Source: Heterodera schachtii (lineage: Eukaryota; Nematoda; Chromadorea; Rhabditida; Heteroderidae). Taken from it: a DNA stretch of 64,000 nucleotides. The notes below the pieces were generated by a model that ran no database searches, was not told where the DNA came from, and saw nothing but the letters and a program-made list of their open reading frames with translations. Shown here in pieces: positions 1 through 11,259 of the stretch; position 1 is the first letter of the stretch, and each line of letters opens with the position of its first letter. The position numbers and the translations under genes are program-made. Location of the stretch: NCBI GenBank assembly GCA_023374025.1, contig SIJG01000020.1:789121-853120 (forward strand), given 5' to 3'.

Positions 1-2
1 TT

Positions 3-3000
3 TACACTCTTTGTCCAATGCCAACAAATCAAGAGGCTGAATTTTATGTGCAAGCAGTTAAACTTTTTCGTCAAATTGAGCGGGAGCACATGGCCAATTT
101 CAAAATAAGCATATATGATTATGAACGACTAAAACGCAGTAATTTAAAACATTATTTTAATCATTTCTTTCAATGTATTTTGGGTTCACGTTTCCGATAA
201 GTATAAAATGTTGTAAATTATATGAAAATTCCGAGGTTTTTGATGGTTTTGAAATGAGAATCACCGCTATTATTAATATCTCGAGCCCGTAGCGAAACGG
301 GATCCCGCGCGTGATTTTGCCGGGCCCCAATCCGCAATTCCGCATATTTTTTAAATGAAGGATTCATGGCCAGAATTTTTGCTTTTTAAAAACCAATTCT
401 TGGGGGGTGCATTTTTTGAAAAAAATGGGTGTATTTTTGAAAAAAATTAACGTCGTTTCTTAGAGGTGCATTTTATTTATTTTTATTGCATTTTTCATAA
501 TAATTTTTTTTGTTGTTGAAAAGCAGAAATAGTTGAAAATAGTTTTTTTTTATTTCACAATCAAAATAGTTGTTTAAAAATTTCATAAGCAAAAATCGTT
601 GGAACATATCCGAGAATTTATGGTCATTTATTCAAAATTGCTAAAAAACCGGGGTAATGTTTTCAAAAAAGTTTTCGGATTGTCTGTCCCACGCCTCTTC
701 AAAATTTAAAAAAAAGCGCGACAAAAAAAAGGATACAAATATTTTAATAACTTTTTTGAATTTTATTGTTAAAATTTAGCGGGATCCCGCAAGTTTAGAA
801 ATGCGGGATTGCGGAATTAATCCCGGTGTTCCTATCCTGCAAAATTTTTAGTTCCAATCTCATAGCGGGATCTTTCAAATTGAAATTTCCGGGCTCTAAT
901 TATGAGCATTCGAAAAATACATGCGTTAAGCAGTGATGATTCGGAAATTGGAATTCAATGACATCCCTGATGCTGAGTATAGGTGTTAGAGCATTTTATA
1001 CCATTCTTAATTTATAGCATTATTAACGAGAATGTCAACAAATGAATTTATGCTGCAAAAATTTAAAACAAGTAATTAAAACGGGGGCAGGGCTTGGATT
1101 CTTCCTTTCTTTCAATGGGCATCCTTTATTTTAGTTTTAATCCTTTTGAAATTTGGACCGTCCTTTATTTCAAAGATGTCCTTTTATATCGGCATTTTTC
1201 CCCATTAAATGTGAAAAATATCCATATTCCCAGACCGCTCCTATCGGCACCGCCGGACACTTCCCGTTGTCAAAACTTTTTTGAAGAATTTTCTCATAAA
1301 TAAGTGATCGGTCCTTTGGAAAGGGAATTTGGCAGATCCGAGTCCCGAAGCAAAATTTATTTGCATTTGAAAATATATTATGCTTTACCTTTACAGTTGC
1401 CGGAGACAATTTAAGCACTACTCGTATTGAAAAAGAGCTTCACAAATTGCGCATTGGGCCTGAACAGGGGTACGGACATAAATTACAAATTTAACAGTTC
1501 GATTATGCCAACTGTATAGATTGTATATTGTGTTTGAGTTTTGTGGGCAGAATCCATCCCTGAAGCTCAAAATCAATTTTTTAAAAACAACCCTCATATA
1601 ATCCGCGGCAGGAAATATGCTTTAACATAATTTAATGCCTTAATAATTTTTCCTGCACATAATTTTTGGGATTCATGAAATTGGAAAAACAAAATAATTG
1701 AGGTCATCATAAATATTCCTTTATTGTATCAAATTTTTTGGTCGAAAATTAAGGTGTTGGCTTAAAACCGCAATTGAGGGAAATGAATGGCTCCGTGCTG
1801 AACTTTTACGTTTTGCCGATTTTGCACGACAAGACCTTTTGAAAACGGTAAAAAGAAATTCGAAAATATGTGACAGCTCTGTAAAAAACAGCTATCCTAT
1901 CTACGTTTTAATAATAAAACACTTAAATTCATCTGAGCGTGTTAATTATTTATTGATAAATCTTTAGACACTCATTGCCACACAATGTGCCAATATAACA
2001 AACAATGGCAACATGACCGAGATCGAAAAAGAAATGAAAGCAATCGAAACGCTTTTGAAGGAAATCACTAATCATATGGCAGATTGGATTGAAGAAAAAC
2101 TTGTAAGTACTGAGAAATAACGAAATGTGACTTCGGACCGTTTGGGGTCGAATTCAATTTTAGTATAAGCGAAATACCTATTTTGAAATTTTTTGGGTCT
2201 GGGTTTCCAAGTTCCAAAAATTTGAGCGTTGGAATTACTCTGGTACTCATGGTCATGTTTGGGCAAATGCGAAATCGAGACAAATTGTTGTACCTTTTCT
2301 TGAATGAAATTGCAATGACCTAATCTTTTGGCGTTTTTAGTAGCATTTTCTGAGCTTTCTAATCATATAAATCAATATCTGAGATAAAAATATTTTGTTG
2401 GCCAAAAATTTGAAAAATTGTTCTTAACGCAATTTCGTTTTATGTTCTTTCATATTTTTTCTGCGGCTTGGTTATGACGAGAGAAGCCCAAACAAGCATT
2501 TTTCCTAACATTTTTTTATATTATTAGAAAGTCATAAAAGAAATGCTATAAAAAAGGCCAAAACATTTGTTCGTTTCAGATTCACTGAAAAAAGCAATAA
2601 TTTGTCTCATTTTAATTTATATAGAGTAGAGCGGGATCGGGAATTTTGGGCTTAACCGGGACCGGTACCTGTTCGGGTTGAAAAAGCGGGAATTTTTGGC
2701 TGGGAAAACCGGGAAAAAACCCGGGGCTGGTCCCGGTCAAAACCGGGACCTCGGTACTCAGTTGTCCGTGTTTTGGTCCCGGTCCCGCTCTACTCTACAT
2801 TTATACATACATTATATATGAAAAACGTTAATATAAAACATATTTATGCAGAAAAGTGGGTGGCCTAAAATTATGGAGGATTGCGCAGAGGAAGCACTAG
2901 GCAGCGCACCGATTGAAGAGAGTGCGGCCAACTACCAAGCTGCTTCTGTACGGGTTAAAAAGGCTATTGACCAAAGAGGTCCAGCAACGTATGTTCCCAG

Positions 3001-4608
3001 CATTTTGGAAATTTTGGAATTAATAATAAAATAATTAATGCAATTTTCAATAGTATGTAATTTTAGTATTTAATTTATTATTTTAGTTATTTCAACAATG
3101 TGTTGATATTTAATAAGTGGAATAACCCAAGACAAGTTGCGACAAAATGTGATGCATACCATTGCTTTCTCATGACTGATCAGAATGAAGTCAACGTTTT
3201 GGCAGTACGGTACTTGGACAATCAGTACGAACGAGCAAAACGTGCTAACAACTGGTACAATGAGAAAGTTGTGGAAATTGCAAACGTCATAGAGTAAATT
3301 TATGTAATTAAAATTTAAAATAAATTTTTAAACCGCTCGCATTTTAAAAAGAGAAATAGAAGTTTTGGTTAGCTTAAAGAGCCTTAAAATAAAAGCTTAT
3401 TGAAAAATTAGGAAAATTAAATCATATATAAATTAGGGTCGCCAACTTTAAAATTCTGCGCCTTAACACGCACAATAGCACGTAAAATGTGAATCCCTAA
3501 ATAAAAAACTAAAATAATCCCTAAGTTTTTGTTTGAAATTGTTCTTATTCGAAAAACTTTAAATATAATAATTTCCTTTAACATTTAAAAAATAAAAATT
3601 AACTTTTTTGATTCTTTATGGGTTTTGCTGTAAAACCTTTAATAATTTCATTTACAACTGAAATATAAGTTTTTTGCAAATTTTATGAGTTTGCTAATAA
3701 GATGCGGTAATAAAACATTTATTTGCCTATTTTAACCTTTTTAATGCCTATTCTACGATTTTTGTCCTTAAACTAGCACCTAAAAAATTAATTAGTGAAG
3801 AATAAATTTGTTGAACCCAATTTTGGAAAATAAGCACATAGTTCCGGTGCGGAACTGTCTGCATCTGCATACACAAAATGTACGCATGGCTGTCTTAACT
3901 GTTACTGGCAAATTTTTAATTTTGATAAATTTGAGCAAAATCTAACCAATCTTTAAAAACTCTTGATGGTACCTTTTGTACCGGATGAGAGCCCTGATTG
4001 CCTCTATTAATTTGGAGCTTAAACCCCAAATTAAGTCATTTTTCTTTATCTCTTAAAGTGATGTCTTATACCGCAAGCGCATATCGGCATCGCAAAATCT
4101 TCCTTATTTTTTTAAGAGTCAAAAATGTTTTTGAATTTAATAATATTTTATTTTTTTAAATTACTTACGAATCTGTTCAACTTTTTTTAATAAATTAAAT
4201 TATAGTAATAAGAATTTTAAAAGAATAATATTTGGTATTCAAATCAGTATAAATTTTTTAGAGAGTGGCATAATGAAAACAGCAGCCAAATCTTGGAAAA
4301 TTTAATGGAGATACTGCAAGAAAGGATTGAAGGTTTTTGTGACCCCGATCTATTCAAGAATGCCGCCATACTTAAAAATTGGGCCTTTTTCAAGAGTGAC
4401 TCCGTAATCACAGTTGGTAAGGTTGCTTGAAAGATAATTAATTTTACTAGGCTTTTAGTTTTAATTTATTTTCAAGCAAGAATTATTTTTCCTCATAGGT
4501 CGCCCAGCAACATTTGCGAATGGCTTTCCGACGTTCCAATCATTCTTTTTGATTTTTGATCCATTTTTCACCGATTCGGTGCGTTATTATCTGCACGTTA
4601 TGTTGTGA
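3..4608 (+). CDS. Multi-exon protein of unknown function, 5' end outside window
   Basis: I do not recognise this protein. Exons I can chain by splice sites and phase are 3-138, 1397-1469, (a doubtful 16-nt exon 1498-1513), 1779-1847, 1968-2102, 2852-2988, 3087-3293, 4262-4416 and 4499-4608 (stop TGA). The joins from 1779 onward keep one frame throughout: 23 codons, 45 codons, then phase 0/2/2/1 junctions, which random sequence would not do. The product is charged and probably helical, with no signal peptide, membrane span or catalytic motif that I can see; the last exon is rich in Phe/Pro. The first exon is open to the window edge, so the start is missing. The link 1469 to 1779 is uncertain because it needs a 28-nt intron or a different exon. 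The intron 139-1396 and the intron 2103-2851 each contain an inserted inverted-repeat element. An alternative is that these are exons of two adjacent genes. Confidence 0.6.
281..898. mobile_element. Degenerate inverted-repeat element in intron 1
   Basis: Starts with TCGAGCCCG and ends with CGGGCTCTA, an imperfect short terminal inverted repeat, and carries CGGGATCCCGC near both ends (around 298 and 779). The same GGGATCCCG words fill the element at 6077-7066, so the two look related. I could not find a matching target duplication, so the boundaries are tentative. Confidence 0.4.
2622..2797. mobile_element. hAT-like MITE, 176 bp
   Basis: Terminal inverted repeats of 21 bp match at 20 positions: TAGAGTAGAGCGGGAYCGGG at the left (2622-2642) and its reverse complement at the right (2777-2797). 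The flanking 8-mers are AATTTATA (2614-2621) and CATTTATA (2798-2805), 7 of 8 identical, as expected for an aged 8-bp target duplication. The 8-bp duplication and the TAGAG terminus are typical of hAT elements. It has no coding capacity and lies in an intron of the left-edge gene. Confidence 0.75.
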
Positions 4609-6068
4609 AGGATCACATACATGCAAAAGGGTTGAGCCAGGGCGTTTCACATACCAGGAACAAAGCATCCCGAGGCCATAAAAACTTTGAAAATCAGAAT
4701 TCCCTCGAAACTGTTTTTGGAATCGGAACTCAGACCCGAAAAAGTCGGGAATCGGAATTACGTGCCATCCCTGGCCCGCCTATACGATGGGCGATTGGCG
4801 CAGTAGTGGGAGGGGGGGGGGGGTCATCAGGACCAAATTTCCACACGACGGTCCAAATTTTCTCAGGCTGCGACCTTTTTTTGCTTTTCAGACACCTTTT
4901 TTCGGCTCGCTTCCATTAACTTTTGTGAAACAGTGGGGCTAACGGTTCCGATAAGTTCCGCCGAAAAAATGTTTGGGTTTTTTAGTAAATTTGTTGCAAA
5001 GAAAATAACAAACATTTTAAATTTTTCTCTTTTCTTTTCGACGACTGTCCCTACCTCATTTATAGCCACCCACTTACGACTAAGTAGTTGGTGCGTCGGC
5101 GAACCCCTTGTGCATGTATTAAGGATCAGTAGATTTCGGGAATCCAATAACTAAAAGCTTAATTTTATATTCAATAAATTTTTAAATTCATGGATTATCG
5201 AAAATTTATTTTATTTAAAATTTTAATGAAGAGAAGAAAAATTATCTTTTCTTTTTCAAAACCATTTCGTCAGAAGTTTTTGTTCACTTAAATGAGTTAG
5301 CATCAAACCCTCCAATGCTTTGGATACATACTTGCTTCTTCAGAAGTTGCGGTAATTACTTGGATGGGTTTCGAGCCACATTTTGTTATATGCACGTAAC
5401 TGGATTTTCGTTCAGTTACGGAAACCTTAATCCGTAATTATAGGAGGTAAAAACGCCATAATTTCCGTAATATTCAAATTTTCAATAACAAGAAGATTTT
5501 GAAAAATTTTATACGATTTATTACAATATTTTGTGCAAAAATAGCATTTACAAAAAAATAGTAAAAAAAAAAATCAAAAAATCGGCTTCAGTCATACAAT
5601 TTTTTCACTTTTTCGAAGGAATTTTTTTTGTGACTGATTCATTCTTTTTGATATTAGGGAAATATTTCAAAAGTTGATCATTCAGCTTCGATTTAAATAT
5701 TGAATCGACAAAACAGGGACGCTATTATTTTCTAGACGAAACCCCAAATTTGGGAATAGCCTTTAAATACCACAAATTACCAAGAATATGTCTGATTCTT
5801 AATTTCTAATCTTAATACGAGTAGCCCTTTAAAAAATATAAAAAATAATTTTTAAAAAAATTTCGAAAGAAATCGTCTAATCAAAAAACCAATTTCGTAC
5901 CAAAATTACTGAAAATCCCAAAAAATCCGTAATGAGCTGAAATAATTCATTTTTTAAATATTAAATTTTTCATTGACTTAAAAAAAGACTCTTTATTAGA
6001 TGTTTCTAAAAGAATTTTTTTTTTTGAAAACCACTCAGACGGGAACCGAACCCACATTTCAACCCATG
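4609..6068. other. AT-rich intergenic region, no gene seen
   Basis: Follows the stop of the left-edge gene. It has a G homopolymer at about 4809-4821 and many poly-A/T tracts. Reading frames up to about 100 codons exist but have no splice context or coding character that I can support. Confidence 0.5.
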
Positions 6069-6076
6069 GTTTCCAT

Positions 6077-7066
6077 TTGAGACCGGACGGGATCGGGATC
6101 CCGCGGGATTTCTTCGGGATCCCGCGGGATTAAATTCGGGATCCCGACCTCGGGATCCGTCCCGAACGATTTTTTAAATTCATCGGGATTGATCGGGATC
6201 GGGATTTCATCGGGATCCCGAATCGGGATCCCTCCCGACCATTTACCAATCCCGCGGGATCCCGCGGGATTGAAGTCACGATAATTTTTCGAAAAATCTC
6301 CATTTTTAATTAATATCTTGAATTTTAAATTAAAAAATATTGTCATTTGCTAATTTTTCTTAAAAAATCCGTAAAAATCCAAAAAAATTTCCACAAGTCT
6401 CCAAAATTCCAATAAAATTTTCAAAGTTTAACGTAAAGGTTGGCCATTTTGTGACTTTTATTTTTTTCAAAAAAGAATTATCAAAAAATTTTTTAATTCC
6501 TAGAATATTATTTTAAAATTTTTAGGTAATATTATGACACAACAATTTCTAAGAATTTTGTGCAAAAAATTAGTTTAGAAATTGTTGTCTACTCCGATGC
6601 ACTCAACGATTTGCTAATTTTCCTCAAATTGTTAAAACTGATCATAGGAGGCCAAAATACAAAAATTTATATTAATTAAATTGTAAAAAAACAATTTAAA
6701 GCTATGTTGTTAAATGTTCTAATTTTTGGTACTAAAATCTGATTTTTTAGGCATGATATTCGAATTTTGAAAATTTTCTAAAAACCTGATATAATTCCCA
6801 TTCCTATTTTTCTTCAATGGAATTGATCAATTATAAATATTAGATTTTAACAAAACTTGACACAAAACGTAAAAAAAATTGAGTTTTTTTCAAATCCCGA
6901 TAATCCCGCGGGATCCCGAAAAAAAATTTTCGGGATTGATCGGGATCGGGATCCCGAGTCGGGATCCGTCCCGATCGTTTTTACGAAATGTTCGGGATTG
7001 ATCGGGATCGGGATTCAGTCGGGATCCCGACTCGGGATCCCTCCGACCTCAGTTGTCCGGTCTCTA
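6077..7066. mobile_element. hAT-like non-autonomous element, 990 bp, with perfect 8-bp TSD
   Basis: The 8-mer GTTTCCAT occurs at 6069-6076 and again at 7067-7074, directly flanking termini TTGAGACCGGAC and GTCCGGTCTCTA. These termini are inverted repeats matching at 11 of 12 positions. Subterminal blocks (about 6088-6280 and 6895-7045) are dense arrays of CGGGATCCCG/CGGGATTGATCGGG words in both orientations, so each end folds on itself. The AT-rich core has no transposase frame. The 8-bp duplication and the short TIR with consensus TAGAG indicate a hAT-type MITE mobilised in trans. Confidence 0.8.
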
Positions 7067-7315
7067 GTTTCCATGTTAACCGTCCAATAAATTCTTCCTT
7101 ACAAACTCTTCGAATTATTTTCAGTTTAGCAAATTAAAACATGAAAAATGCTTCAAAATCTGCTCTTGCATAACATTTTATCAATAAATTAGTTTAAAAT
7201 ACATATTTATATTTTCATTATTATTTAATCGGCTTTTTCTGCGTCGGTCGCTCGCCGGGAAACGTAATTAGGGAAGTCCAGATTGGTGCATTTTATTTCA
7301 GGTATTTGAAGTGCC

Positions 7316-7498
7316 ATGATCGGTCTTTTGCTGTTCATCGGCATCGTCGGACTGTTCGCATTGGCACTTTTGGACTGCCTTTCTGTTGTAGAACCCCTTG
7401 TACTCAGCTCAACGGGAGGACCAACTGAGGTCAAACTTCAAAAACTGTTGGCATGCACAGCGCTGATCAAAATGGCCAGTCGAATTGGCAGCAGTTAA
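7316..7498 (+). CDS. Small hydrophobic reading frame, hypothetical
   Basis: A 60-codon frame from ATG to TAA that opens with a hydrophobic stretch (MIGLLLFIGIVGLFALALL), either a signal anchor or one membrane helix. A good acceptor (ATTTTATTTCAG) ends 15 nt before the ATG, which fits a trans- or cis-splice site. An array of ACGGACT-type repeats starts right after the stop, so the frame could be the remnant of a longer gene. I do not recognise it. Confidence 0.25.
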   Translation: MIGLLLFIGIVGLFALALLDCLSVVEPLVLSSTGGPTEVKLQKLLACTALIKMASRIGSS

Positions 7499-7499
7499 C

Positions 7500-7616
7500 G
7501 GGTTTTTACGGACCCGTAGTCCGTGTTTTTTTGGGCCGATACGGACTTAATATGGAGTACGGACTTTACGGGTTTTTAGTCCGCATGGGTGCCTAGTCCG
7601 TAGTCCTGATCCGTAT
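7500..7616. repeat. Cluster of short inverted and direct ACGGACT/AGTCCGT repeats
   Basis: About 115 bp contain at least six copies of TACGGACT or AGTCCGTA in both orientations, interleaved with ACGGGTTTTT. The strand can fold into several hairpins. It resembles the end of a foldback element; no target duplication was found. Confidence 0.45.
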
Positions 7617-7850
7617 TTTCTCAAAATACCGATCTTTACATTTAATATTACAAATAAATTCAGAATAGCAAAAAATTAAATTCTAAAATTCCCTTTTTCC
7701 GGTAAGCATTGCTTTGCCCACCGTCGCCGCAGTTTGGTCATTCTCCATATTACATAATGAACATCAACCAATACCGAATGACCGTTCACACATCCGGTGA
7801 CATTCTTTGACTAGATTTTTGAAAAAATATTTTTAAAATTTGTAATTAAA

Positions 7851-8129
7851 ATGGCTGATAGGCAAAATTTTAAACAGAGACTACTTTTGACACCATTTCT
7901 CCCCCCACCGTATGCCGTGGTGATCATTCACGGCATTCTGATCGGTCTTCTTTCCCTTCTCGCGTTACTGTCCGCTTGCACTGCGATTTTTGCGGCAAAT
8001 GCGCTCACAGAATGCATCGCCAAAATGGAAGGCGTGCCGTGGAATGGCGATTTCATTGGTGACGACATTTGGCTTGCCGTGCTCGTGTTCGGCTCGGACT
8101 GCTCGGCTCGGCCAACAAACGATCAATAA
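7851..8129 (+). CDS. Small single-pass membrane or secreted protein, hypothetical
   Basis: A 92-codon frame (ATG at 7851, TAA at 8127-8129). Residues about 22-50 form a strongly hydrophobic segment (VVIIHGILIGLLSLLALLSA), followed by a polar tail with acidic residues. GC content rises over the frame relative to its flanks, which suggests coding sequence. The first residues could instead belong to an intron, because TTTTAAACAG at 7867-7876 is an acceptor-like sequence. No family was recognised. Confidence 0.35.
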   Translation: MADRQNFKQRLLLTPFLPPPYAVVIIHGILIGLLSLLALLSACTAIFAANALTECIAKMEGVPWNGDFIGDDIWLAVLVFGSDCSARPTNDQ

Positions 8130-8479
8130 CATTTGATACTTTAACGCGAAAGACCACCATCCCCCTGCCCTTTCCCTCTCTCGGTCTCGAGAATTTTCCG
8201 TCTCGGACATCACTAATTAAAGCCGAATTGATTTTCACTCATGTTTAATTTATCGAGCAAACCAAAGGCACATTAGTGCTCTTACATGGTGCCAAAAAGA
8301 AAACAAACAAATGAATTTGATCATATAAAAAATACAAAATGAATACCGTAATAAAATATATAAAAATAATTCAAATGTTAAAAATTCACAGGCGATTAAA
8401 ATATTGTGTAAATATGGCACATGAATATTCCTACTCAGAACTCATTGCTTTTAGTAAACCCCTGAATTCCTTTGCCTTA
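8130..8479. other. Downstream flank and 3' untranslated end of the LINE
   Basis: AT-rich sequence left of the reverse transcriptase stop. Part of it must be the LINE 3' UTR, but I see no poly-A (T-run on plus) or simple tandem repeat that would mark the 3' end, and no target duplication matching the 5' flank at 12110. Confidence 0.4.
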
Positions 8480-10432
8480 TTAATTTGTACCGTTTACCAC
8501 TGGAAGGTTATTCCAGTTTTTTACTATTCTATTGAAAAAATTATTTTGTGTTTTGGCCGTGTGGCGCTTTACTCGTAAAAGTAAAGGCCTCCTGGGCCTT
8601 TCTGAGAAAAAGAAATTTTTCTCAGCTTCTAGGCTGGTGAAACCTTTAATTATTTTAAAAGCTGTTGTTAAATCATTGATTTTTCTTCTTTCTTCCAATT
8701 TGTGTAAACCCGTGATTTTTAGTCTTTCCCCATATTTTTTGTACACAAATCCACATTTTCTAAGTGCTTCTCTTGTGAAAAATTTTTGAACACGCTCAAT
8801 TTTATCTATGTCTTTCTTTAAATTAGGATTCCAAACTTCGGTGGCATATTCTAATTGAGGTCGTACAAAAGTTTTATAGGCTGCTGTTAGAGTTTTTATT
8901 TCCCTGCTTTTCAACACTCTCAAAATTTGGAAAATTCTAAGATATGCGTTTCGTACAATTTTGCTAATATGTTCTGAAAAATTAAGTTTCGAGTCAATTA
9001 TAATTCCCAAGTCACGTACATTTTCCGATTCTGAAACTCTTTTTGAGTTAATAAAATATTCTTTTTTCTTGTTATTTTTCCCTAAATAAAGAACAAAACA
9101 TTTTTCAGTTGAAATTTCTAACCCATTTGTTTTTGACCATTTTTCCAAAGCCTCAATTGCTTTATCTAAATGATTTGTTTTATCATCATTTTCATGGGCA
9201 TAATATAATTTTACATCGTCGGCATACATTTTTATGCCAACTGATGTCACTTCATTTGCAATAAAGGACGGCAGATCATTTATAAAGATTAAAAAGAGTA
9301 ATGGCCCTAAGACACTTCCCTGGGGCACTCCCGAAAATATTTTGAAACTTTCTGACAATTCATCGCCGATTTTAACCTTAAAACTCCGATTTTTTAAAAA
9401 GTTAGTTAAAAAATTATAAATTTTTCCTTCAATTCCAATCTTTTTGATTTTTTGAAGTAATAAGTCAATCGGAACAGAATCAAACGCCTTGACAAAATCA
9501 ATATAGATTATGTCAATTTGTTGATTCTTTTGTATAGAATTATATATATCATCCATCGTTTTTAATATTTGGGTTGTAGTCGATCTATTTTTTAAAAACC
9601 CAAATTGTTCTTTATCAAAGAATCTTGTACTGTTCAGAAATTCTAAAATTTTGTTACTCAAAATTCGTTCAAAAACTCTACAGACAGTGCTAGTTAAAGA
9701 AACCGGCCTATAGTTTAATGGATCAGTTTTTTCGCCTTTTTTGAAAATTGGTACAACTAATGATGTTTGCCATATTTCCGGAATTTGACCGGAATCCAAA
9801 ATAAGCCTGAATATATCAGCTAATATTTTTGTGATTGGATCTGCGCAATTTTTTAATAAAATATAAGGGACATTATCCGGTGAGGTGGAATTACGCCGAG
9901 GAAGTCTTCTTAATATATTCCAAATTATGCCCGAGTTCAGTTCAATATCAAAAAGCTTAGTCTTATTCTGTGTTGATTGAGTTTGTGGACCATTAACAAT
10001 TGATTTTCTTAAAAAAGACTTTTGAAATATTTCTGCTAATATTTTACATTTTTCTACATTGTTGGAAAACATATTTCCCGCATTATCAATTAGAGTAGGA
10101 ATTTCAGAAATTTTTGATAACTTATTTCGTATAAATTTGTTAACTGAATTTTGCCCCTGGGAAATAATTTTTGACTCTTTTTCATTTCTGAATTGTTTTA
10201 ATTGTATCTTCATTTCCCTTGAAATAATTCTGTAATTTAAAACGAGATCACTTTTTTCCGGGAATTTTTTTACAAGCTTATGTAACCGTAATTTCTCTGA
10301 AAATAAGTCTCTTATTTTTTGAGGGTATGATTGTTTTATTATCGATTTTAGAGGTCTATTGGGTATAAAAGTATCATATAATTTCAGTACTTTATTTAAG
10401 AATTCGTTATATTTTTGTTCAACGGTATACAC
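8480..10432 (-). CDS. LINE ORF2, reverse transcriptase part
   Basis: About 650 codons. RT motifs appear in order: NYRPVSLTS near residue 241, QFGFLKNRST near 276, motif A IYIDFVKAFDSV (about 310-321), motif B GVPQGSVLGPLLF (about 368-380) and catalytic YADD (about 403-406), followed by a thumb/C-terminal region ending NWNNLP typical of CR1/Jockey ORF2. The catalytic aspartates are present. The frame carries on upstream past the GTG at 10432 (at least to about 10450), and the endonuclease ends in another frame there, so the two were one ORF split by a single small indel. The protein should polymerise first-strand cDNA at a nicked target; this copy cannot make the fused enzyme without frameshifting. 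Confidence 0.88.
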   Translation of the reverse strand: MYTVEQKYNEFLNKVLKLYDTFIPNRPLKSIIKQSYPQKIRDLFSEKLRLHKLVKKFPEKSDLVLNYRIISREMKIQLKQFRNEKESKIISQGQNSVNKFIRNKLSKISEIPTLIDNAGNMFSNNVEKCKILAEIFQKSFLRKSIVNGPQTQSTQNKTKLFDIELNSGIIWNILRRLPRRNSTSPDNVPYILLKNCADPITKILADIFRLILDSGQIPEIWQTSLVVPIFKKGEKTDPLNYRPVSLTSTVCRVFERILSNKILEFLNSTRFFDKEQFGFLKNRSTTTQILKTMDDIYNSIQKNQQIDIIYIDFVKAFDSVPIDLLLQKIKKIGIEGKIYNFLTNFLKNRSFKVKIGDELSESFKIFSGVPQGSVLGPLLFLIFINDLPSFIANEVTSVGIKMYADDVKLYYAHENDDKTNHLDKAIEALEKWSKTNGLEISTEKCFVLYLGKNNKKKEYFINSKRVSESENVRDLGIIIDSKLNFSEHISKIVRNAYLRIFQILRVLKSREIKTLTAAYKTFVRPQLEYATEVWNPNLKKDIDKIERVQKFFTREALRKCGFVYKKYGERLKITGLHKLEERRKINDLTTAFKIIKGFTSLEAEKNFFFSERPRRPLLLRVKRHTAKTQNNFFNRIVKNWNNLPVVNGTN

Positions 10433-10437
10433 AGAAT

Positions 10438-11259
10438 TTATAGAAACATCAAATCTATTTTAAGTATAGCTCGATTTAATTTTGCAAAATTAATATTTTT
10501 AAAATCTCTTCTATAAACACTTGGATTTTTATGACTGAATTTTTCTTTTATTTGAAATCCGACCATTTTGTGATCGGATGTTGAAAAGTTTTCAAGTACT
10601 GTTAAATCATGAATTAATTCTGATTCACTGGTAATTACTAAATCTAAAATTGTTTTTTCCCTGGTTGGTTCCTTGACATGCTGTTTCAATTGTTTTTGGT
10701 CTATAAACTCAATCAGCATATTGGACACTGGATCATTTCTTTGAATTACCTTATTTTCATCCCATAAAATATTTGGGATGTTAAAATCCCCACAATATAT
10801 GATATTTTCTGAATCGCTTTGGTCCGAAATAAATTTGAATAGCTTTTTAGTATTCTGAACTGTACAATTCGGTGGACGATATATATTTATGATTTGGATT
10901 GGTTTTTTAAAAAGTAATTTAATGTGTAAAATTTCGGTTTGGAATTTTGTCCCAGAGAATAGTGTCTGATATGGGATGATTGATTTTAATAGAATTGCTG
11001 ATCCACCGCCCTTTTTATCATTTCGGTTCGCAAGCATTACTCGATATCTACCATTTATGGACAGTTCATTTTCTATTGTATTTCTGGGGTTTAACCAGGT
11101 CTCATTGATGATGAACATTGATGGATCATACTTTTGTGCTATGTGTTCTAAATCAGATATTTTATTTGAAATTGATCGGGCATTTATTAATAGGCAGGAA
11201 ACCCAGGGATTTTTATTTAAGTATTTTCCATTTTTATGGTTTGGTTTGCTCGTGTAACA
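10438..11259 (-). CDS. LINE ORF2, AP-like endonuclease part
   Basis: The endonuclease/exonuclease/phosphatase fold is shown by LLINARS at its start, NETWL (catalytic Glu), GGGSAILLK, YCGDFNIP (Asp/Asn) and TSDHKMVGF (the terminal SDH). It nicks the target for target-primed reverse transcription. The first in-frame ATG is at 11118, but the conserved NARS motif lies upstream of it, and the open frame runs back to the ORF1 stop at 11262-11260. Translation must therefore start without a usual ATG: by readthrough, by reinitiation, or not at all. The ATG overlapping the ORF1 stop (11260-11258) is in another frame and closes after eight codons. The 3' end is cut by a frameshift at about 10440. Confidence 0.82.
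   Translation of the reverse strand, partial: CYTSKPNHKNGKYLNKNPWVSCLLINARSISNKISDLEHIAQKYDPSMFIINETWLNPRNTIENELSINGRYRVMLANRNDKKGGGSAILLKSIIPYQTLFSGTKFQTEILHIKLLFKKPIQIINIYRPPNCTVQNTKKLFKFISDQSDSENIIYCGDFNIPNILWDENKVIQRNDPVSNMLIEFIDQKQLKQHVKEPTREKTILDLVITSESELIHDLTVLENFSTSDHKMVGFQIKEKFSHKNPSVYRRDFKNINFAKLNRAILKIDLMFL

Noticed and set aside
4605..5154. Reading frames of about 70-105 codons on both strands
   Set aside because: No splice signals or coding character; one spans a G homopolymer.
8339..8480. Poly-A tail or tandem repeat marking the LINE 3' end
   Set aside because: Only generic AT-richness was seen, with no clean tail, repeat or target duplication.
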